Shown: one piece after another, positions 59,640 through 64,000 of the stretch
Layout: each line of letters starts with the position of its first letter
Numbering within the stretch: position 1 is the stretch's first letter
Assembly: GCF_014898055.3 (NCBI RefSeq)
Contig: NW_023601104.1
Coordinates: forward strand, 79,281,106-79,345,105
DNA: 64,000 bases
From: Talpa occidentalis
Lineage: Eukaryota > Chordata > Mammalia > Eulipotyphla > Talpidae
Direction: 5' to 3'
Made by a program: the position numbers and the translations under genes
Notes under the pieces: model-generated
What the model saw: the letters and a program-made list of their open reading frames with translations, nothing else
Database searches by the model: none
Told to the model about the DNA's origin: nothing

Positions 59640-60345
59640 TGTATGCAAGAACAAAAACACAAAATGCAAAAAACCAAAAAGAAATGCCCCGTGCTTTGTT
59701 GGTGGATATGTGAAATGGTGCAGCTGCTGCAGAAAATGGAATTGTGGTTCCTTAAAAAATCAAAAATAGAATTAGCTTAGTGTCCACCTCTGCGTACATG
59801 TGAGTGTCTTTAGTGCCAAGGAATCAAAAGTCCCAATTCAAACAGATATTTACACACCCATGTTCATTGTCAAAAGGTGGAGACAACCCAGATGTACTTG
59901 CACAAATGAACAGAAAAGCAAGCTGTGGGCTGTGTCCTTACAATGGAATATTACTTAGCCTTAAAAAGGAATACCTGCTACAACGTGGATGAATCTTGGG
60001 GACATTTTCCTAAATGAAATAAGCCAGTGACAAAAAGATAAATACTGTATGATTCCACACACACGGAAACCTTGGAACAAATTCTTAGAGACAGAAAATG
60101 GAATGGTGGGGGCTGGGGCTGGGGGGCAGAGAAGATATGGAGTTAGTGTTAAGTGGGGGCCGGTTTTTGCAGTCAAATGCTCTACCACTGAGCTATACCC
60201 CCCCGGGGGCCGGTTTTTGGCTGAGAAAATGGGAAAGTCCTGCAGGTGGACGGTGATGACAGTGGCAGAAAAATGTGTCTTCAGTGCCATTGAACAGTGC
60301 ATGCAAAATGGACTGAATTTAACCACAGTTAAAAGCAATAAGAAG
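59640..60345 (+). mobile_element. Ancient L1 3' end
   Basis: Degraded ORF2 end and 3' UTR on the + strand: GGTGGATATGTGAAATGGTGCAG, ATGGAATATTACTTAGCC (the conserved EYY region), GTGGATGAATCTTGGGGACATT, GAAATAAGCCAGTGACAAAAAGA and ATTCCAC. Stop codons and indels are frequent. The tRNA-Cys fragment at 60170 is inserted in its tail part. Confidence 0.85.
60170..60204 (-). pseudogene. Retroposed 5' half of tRNA-Cys(GCA), tailless
   Basis: Read on the minus strand, the 35 nt run from a G run through GTATAGCTCAGTGGTAGAGC to ATTTGACTG. This is the 5' half of cytosolic tRNA-Cys(GCA): acceptor strand, full D arm including the A box, and 5' anticodon stem, ending in the anticodon loop. A perfect 15-bp direct repeat GGGGGCCGGTTTTTG flanks it (60155-60169 and 60205-60219), which fits a target-site duplication. 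There is no 3' half, no CCA and no separate poly(A) tail. Two extra Gs are present at the 5' end. It is not a functional tRNA gene. It resembles the tailless retropseudogenes known from mammals. Confidence 0.88.
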
Positions 60346-62579
60346 AAGTACCCCCTCTGTCACTGAAATTCCAGGCCCAGGGCCTGGAGAGAATGAGGAG
60401 GTGAGCCTGGCTGGGCTCCTGTCTTCCAAGACCATTGAGAGTGCATCTCAGGTGGGCACTGGATGTGGCAGGGGGGATGGATTCAAATGCCACTGCTTCC
60501 TTCCTCAGGTGACTGGGCCAGTCACTTCCCCTTTCGCAAACAGGAAGGTGGCATTCACTCATTTATTCTAGAAGTCTTCCTGGGTAGGCATCTGTTTAAG
60601 GTGCACCAGGCCTCTGCCCTCTTGGAATTGGCATTCTCATGGAGGAGGCAGATCATCAACAGGCAGACAAATAGAAAAACAAGAAAAATTTCGGATGCTG
60701 ATGGGGGCTCTGTGGACTAATCAGATGATGATGTCATGGTGATGGGGGAGGGGCTGCTGTAATGGGGTGGTCTCCTGGGGAGGTGGCATTAAGTTGAGAT
60801 GTAGCAGAAAAGGACTGGCTCTGGGGTGGTGGGATGGAGGGCTGGAGGCAGCACCCTGGGGGAGGCAGCAGCAAAGGCCAAGGCGGGAGGGAGACCATTT
60901 TCGGAGGCCCAGACAGCTGGCCCCATGGCTGGGGTGTGGTGAGGTAGGCAAGGGGGGCAGAGCTGGGGCCAGGCAAGGTTGGGCCTTGTAGGTTCTGTGA
61001 GGAATTGGGGTCTTATTGTAAGTCTAATAAAATATGTCAGTGGGTTTAAAGCAAGAGACAGGAGACTATGCATTTTAGGAAGATCGCTGTGGCTGCAATT
61101 GGAATAGGAGAGCAGGGCTGGAGGGGGTGAGGGGGGGCAGGTATATTGGCTACAGGGGGTCCAGGTGAGGGGGCTGGCTTTGGACAAGATCCATCACTCA
61201 CCCGTTCTAGAGGCACTCAGGAGAGCTATGGGCCTCCTTTTCCAGGAAAACTGCACATACTTATTTACAAGATTGAGTGTATGATTTCAGGGGACCCCTC
61301 AGACTTATTCCAGGACCAGAACGTCTGGGCTGGGTGTGTCCGAGTCCTTTCCCAGCACACGGCACCAGCTTCTAGGCTGAGCTCTGGTTCTAGTCACAAG
61401 GCCAGGCAGCAGCCACAACAGAACCAGCGGGAGTGCAGGCTCCCGTCAGTAGGTGATGAGACATGGGGTTGGTATTGGGCCCTGAGGGGTTTTCTTCTGG
61501 TCAGCGAGCCCCAGTGTGACTGGTAAAGGCAGAGGTGATACCGCAGAACAGTGTCATTCAGGCCCCACGGCTTTGGAACTTGCAACCACTTAGCTCATCC
61601 ATCTCAAGGAGAGAAAACTGGCTCTTGGGTGGGGTGAAAAATCTTGACATTATAGTACTTTGTCGCCTTCTAAAGGGCCACAATGCATAAAAGGATGTGT
61701 GGTGTCACTGGGGTATTAAAATTTCACGGGGATGGGTGTGGTTAGGAAAAAAATAGAATGGCTCCTTGGGAAGATGATATGGGAAAAAAAAAGGTTAAAA
61801 TGTTCTGATATAGAGCCCATGAGTCTCCAAATCTGAGCAGGTAGAGCTAAGCCAACAGAGCATCTCAGGCCTCTCATTTGATATATTAATTTATAAACTA
61901 GGCTTACGACAAAGCATTTAACTCTTTTTCAAAAGTCACTAGAAGCTTCTTGTTACGTTCTCACGAATGCAAGGAAGGTTACCACTTTTTCCTCTGCCCC
62001 TTTGTCTCTGGAAAAACAACTCCTTTCACTTTGACATCCTTTATGCCTATTTTACAAATGACAAGAAGGCTCAGAAGTGGTGGATGACCCGACAGCTTGT
62101 AAGCGGCTAGCCCTGGCCTGGTGTTCACATCTGTGGGTTCCTGGCCCTGTGCTGTTCCCCCCAAGACCCCAAAGAGGAGAGGAGCGGTGGAGCCTGCTGA
62201 TGAGCCTCCAAGAGCCCAGGCAGTGCCCTGTGAAAACTTTGCCTTGTTTTCTTGCCAGAGCACAGCAGGACTTGGAGAAGGTTGAGCCTTTTCCGTGCTG
62301 TGTGGTGAGGCTCTCACAGGGCCTGACCCACCTGGTATTTTCCCTAGCGCAAGCAGGGGAAATGTGAAGGACACTCCTGACCTTCCTTGCTGCATTTACA
62401 GGCCAGGAAATCAAGGGACAGGAAGCCAGGGGAGGGACACGGGAAGACGAGCCACTTTGAGTGTCTCAGTGTGTGACCCATTCAGGTATTCTGGCTGGAT
62501 CATCTTCTAAACTAGAACCTGACACCAGTAGGAGCTAGGTAAATATTAACTCCTTTCATTCTAAAACCTTTCCCACTTT
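60346..62579. other. Non-coding stretch upstream of the GPR68 coding exon
   Basis: No exon was recognised. MIR-like sequence occurs near 62030-62130. Pyrimidine-rich acceptors CCCACTTTAG (to 62580) and GACTTTCAG (to 62589) could start the coding exon. Confidence 0.45.
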
Positions 62580-62606
62580 AGACTTTCAGGAACTTAACCT
62601 GTACCC

Positions 62607-62636
62607 ATGAAGCCCAGCTGGACCCGTATCCAATAA
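62607..62636 (+). promoter_or_regulatory. Upstream ORF 1 of GPR68 (9 codons)
   Basis: ATG at 62607 gives MKPSWTRIQ and a TAA at 62634. It would lie in the GPR68 5' leader if the exon starts at the acceptor near 62580 or 62589, which is not proven. Confidence 0.5.
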
Positions 62637-62641
62637 ACAAG

Positions 62642-62671
62642 ATGGCAGGAGAGAGACGGCCCTTTCCCTGA
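62642..62671 (+). promoter_or_regulatory. Upstream ORF 2 of GPR68 (9 codons)
   Basis: ATG at 62642 in the context AAGATGG (A at -3, G at +4, a strong Kozak context) gives MAGERRPFP and a TGA at 62669. It terminates 28 nt before the GPR68 start, close enough to limit reinitiation there. Confidence 0.55.
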
Positions 62672-62675
62672 GTCC

Positions 62676-62735
62676 ATGAGGCCCCCTCAGGCCCAACAAT
62701 GGGGAACATCACTGCAGACAACACCTCTCTGCTGA
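62676..62735 (+). promoter_or_regulatory. Upstream ORF 3, overlapping the GPR68 start
   Basis: ATG at 62676 in a weak context (T at -3, A at +4) opens a 19-codon frame that begins MRPPQAQQ. It overlaps the GPR68 start codon in a different frame and stops at 62735. Ribosomes using it would bypass the receptor start, but the weak context predicts leaky scanning. Confidence 0.55.
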
Positions 62736-63763
62736 CCTGTGCCATCGACCACACCATCCACCAGACTCTAGCCCCGGTGGTCTATGTCACTGTGCTGGTG
62801 GTGGGCTTCCCGGCCAACTGCCTGGCCCTCTACTTCGGCTACCTGCAGATCAAGGCCCGGAACGAGCTTGGCGTGTACTTGTGCAACCTGACGGTGGCCG
62901 ACCTCTTCTACATCTGCTCGCTTCCCTTCTGGCTGCAGTACGTGCTACAGCACGACAACTGGTTGCACAGCAACCTGTTCTGCCAGGTGTGCGGCATCCT
63001 CCTGTATGAGAACATCTACATCAGCGTGGGCTTCCTCTGCTGCATCTCCATCGACCGCTACCTGGCCGTGGCCCATCCCTTCCGCTTCCACCAGTTCCGC
63101 ACCCTCAAGGCGGCCGTGGGTGTCAGCGTGGTCATCTGGGCCAAGGAGCTGCTGGCCAGCGTCTACTTCCTCCTGCACCAGGAGGTGGCGGTGGACAAGG
63201 ACCGGCACCGCCTCTGCTTCGAGCACTACCCCCTGAGGCAGTGGCAGCGGGGCATCAACTACTACCGCTTCTTGGTGGGCTTCCTCTTCCCCATCTGCCT
63301 GCTGCTGGTCTCCTACCAGGGCATCCTGCGGGCCGTGCGCCGCAGCCACGGCACCCAGAAAAGCCGCAAGGACCAGATCCAGCGGCTGGTGCTCAGCACG
63401 GTGGTCATCTTCCTGGCCTGCTTCCTGCCCTACCACGTGCTGCTGCTTGTGCGCAGCCTCTGGGAGTACAGCTGCGATTTCGCCAAGAGCATCTTCAACA
63501 CCTACCATTTTGCCCTCCTCCTCACCAGCTTCAACTGTGTGGCTGACCCTGTGCTCTACTGCTTCGTCAGCGAGACCACCCACCGGGACCTGGCCCGCCT
63601 CTGTGGGGCCTGCTGGGCCTTCCTCACCTGCTCCAGGACCAGCCGGGCCCAGGAGGCCTCTGGGAAGAACGAGGAGCCTGAGTTGTTGACCAAGCTCCAC
63701 TCAACCTTCCAGACCCCTAACTCGCCAGCACTGGGAGGATCCCCCACGGGGGCGCTGGCCTAA
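62699..63763 (+). CDS. GPR68: GPR68 (OGR1), proton-sensing G protein-coupled receptor
   Basis: A single-exon CDS of 354 codons. The product is a plasma-membrane receptor activated by extracellular acidification (also reported as mechanosensitive) that signals mainly through Gq. Visible features are N-glycosylation sites at N3 and N8, seven hydrophobic segments, DRY at 119-121, the CFLPYH motif in helix 6 (241-246), and DPVLY at 283-287 in place of NPxxY. Cysteines C95 and C173 fit the conserved disulfide. Histidines linked to pH sensing in the human protein are present at 18, 21, 85, 170 and 270, one residue later than human numbering because of a one-residue N-terminal insertion. The C-tail is about 11 residues shorter than human. 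The start ATG has A at -3 and G at +4. No lesion is seen. Confidence 0.98.
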   Translation: MGNITADNTSLLTCAIDHTIHQTLAPVVYVTVLVVGFPANCLALYFGYLQIKARNELGVYLCNLTVADLFYICSLPFWLQYVLQHDNWLHSNLFCQVCGILLYENIYISVGFLCCISIDRYLAVAHPFRFHQFRTLKAAVGVSVVIWAKELLASVYFLLHQEVAVDKDRHRLCFEHYPLRQWQRGINYYRFLVGFLFPICLLLVSYQGILRAVRRSHGTQKSRKDQIQRLVLSTVVIFLACFLPYHVLLLVRSLWEYSCDFAKSIFNTYHFALLLTSFNCVADPVLYCFVSETTHRDLARLCGACWAFLTCSRTSRAQEASGKNEEPELLTKLHSTFQTPNSPALGGSPTGALA

Positions 63764-64000
63764 GTGGGGTCACCCCTAGTGGGGTGAAGCTTGGTCTGAG
63801 CTTGCTCAGCAGCTGCCACCTGCTTTGCCACCAAACAGAGGTGGCTCTTTCTGCTGGAGGGAGCCATGGGCCTGGGTCACTGGGCCATGGGCCTGGGCCT
63901 CAGAAGACCCCTCTAGGCCCAGGAAGCCACTGTAGCTTGCTGAGTGCCTATGACTGTCAGATTTGGGGCTCAGCCCTGTCAGCTCATGGGTGTCGTCTGC
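63764..64000 (+). other. GPR68: GPR68 3' UTR, start
   Basis: Sequence after the TAA at 63761-63763. A small direct repeat GCCATGGGCCTGGG occurs at about 63864 and 63883. No poly(A) signal is seen before the window ends. Confidence 0.75.

Noticed and set aside
60170..60204. Functional tRNA gene
   Set aside because: Only the 5' half is present; the anticodon 3' side, T arm and acceptor 3' strand are missing.
62945..63700. A 251-codon minus-strand ORF
   Set aside because: It is the antisense shadow of the GC-rich GPR68 coding sequence.

Overview
This is nuclear DNA from a placental mammal. It has large introns, L1 and ERV LTR remnants, old MIR/L2/MER5 copies, CpG islands, and about ten copies of one tRNA-derived SINE whose head reads CCTGGTGGCGCAG. 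A laurasiatherian is the most natural guess from the SINE style, but I cannot assign the species. I recognise two protein-coding loci, both on the + strand: the 3' part of CCDC88C (DAPLE) at 20144-34565 and GPR68 (OGR1) at 62699-63763. They are neighbours in the same relative orientation on human chromosome 14q32, so this looks like the native locus.

Layout. 1-2100: 3' end of an L1, broken by a solo LTR with a 5-bp target duplication. 2100-9380: SINEs, a partial LTR and GC-rich sequence without recognisable exons. 9380-15690: a degenerate minisatellite (period about 44 bp, roughly 140 units) with higher-order organisation, split by one SINE. 15900-17750: a very GC-rich CpG island with a TATA-like element. 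17965-18688: a second LTR of the family seen at 4366. 20144-34565: six blocks matching consecutive CCDC88C 3' exons, with correct splice sites but inactivating lesions. These are a premature TAG, an apparently missing coding stretch, and at least four frameshifts. 34565-62580: intergenic DNA and probable GPR68 5' region, with two further CpG islands (38700-39440, 45700-46560), old repeats, microsatellites, a long inverted repeat at 57888-58672 and a retroposed tRNA-Cys fragment at 60170-60204. 62699-63763: an intact GPR68 coding exon preceded by three short upstream ORFs.

Biology. GPR68 is an intact proton-sensing GPCR gene that keeps the histidines associated with pH sensing. CCDC88C encodes a Dishevelled-binding signalling scaffold. 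The copy here cannot encode the normal C-terminal region if the sequence is correct. Either the gene was lost or truncated in this lineage, or this is a partial duplicate with an intact copy elsewhere. I found no clearly new multi-gene system. The best leads are the decayed CCDC88C, the tailless tRNA-Cys half with a perfect 15-bp target duplication, the head-to-head LTR-like palindrome, the minisatellite with higher-order repeats, and the upstream ORFs of GPR68.
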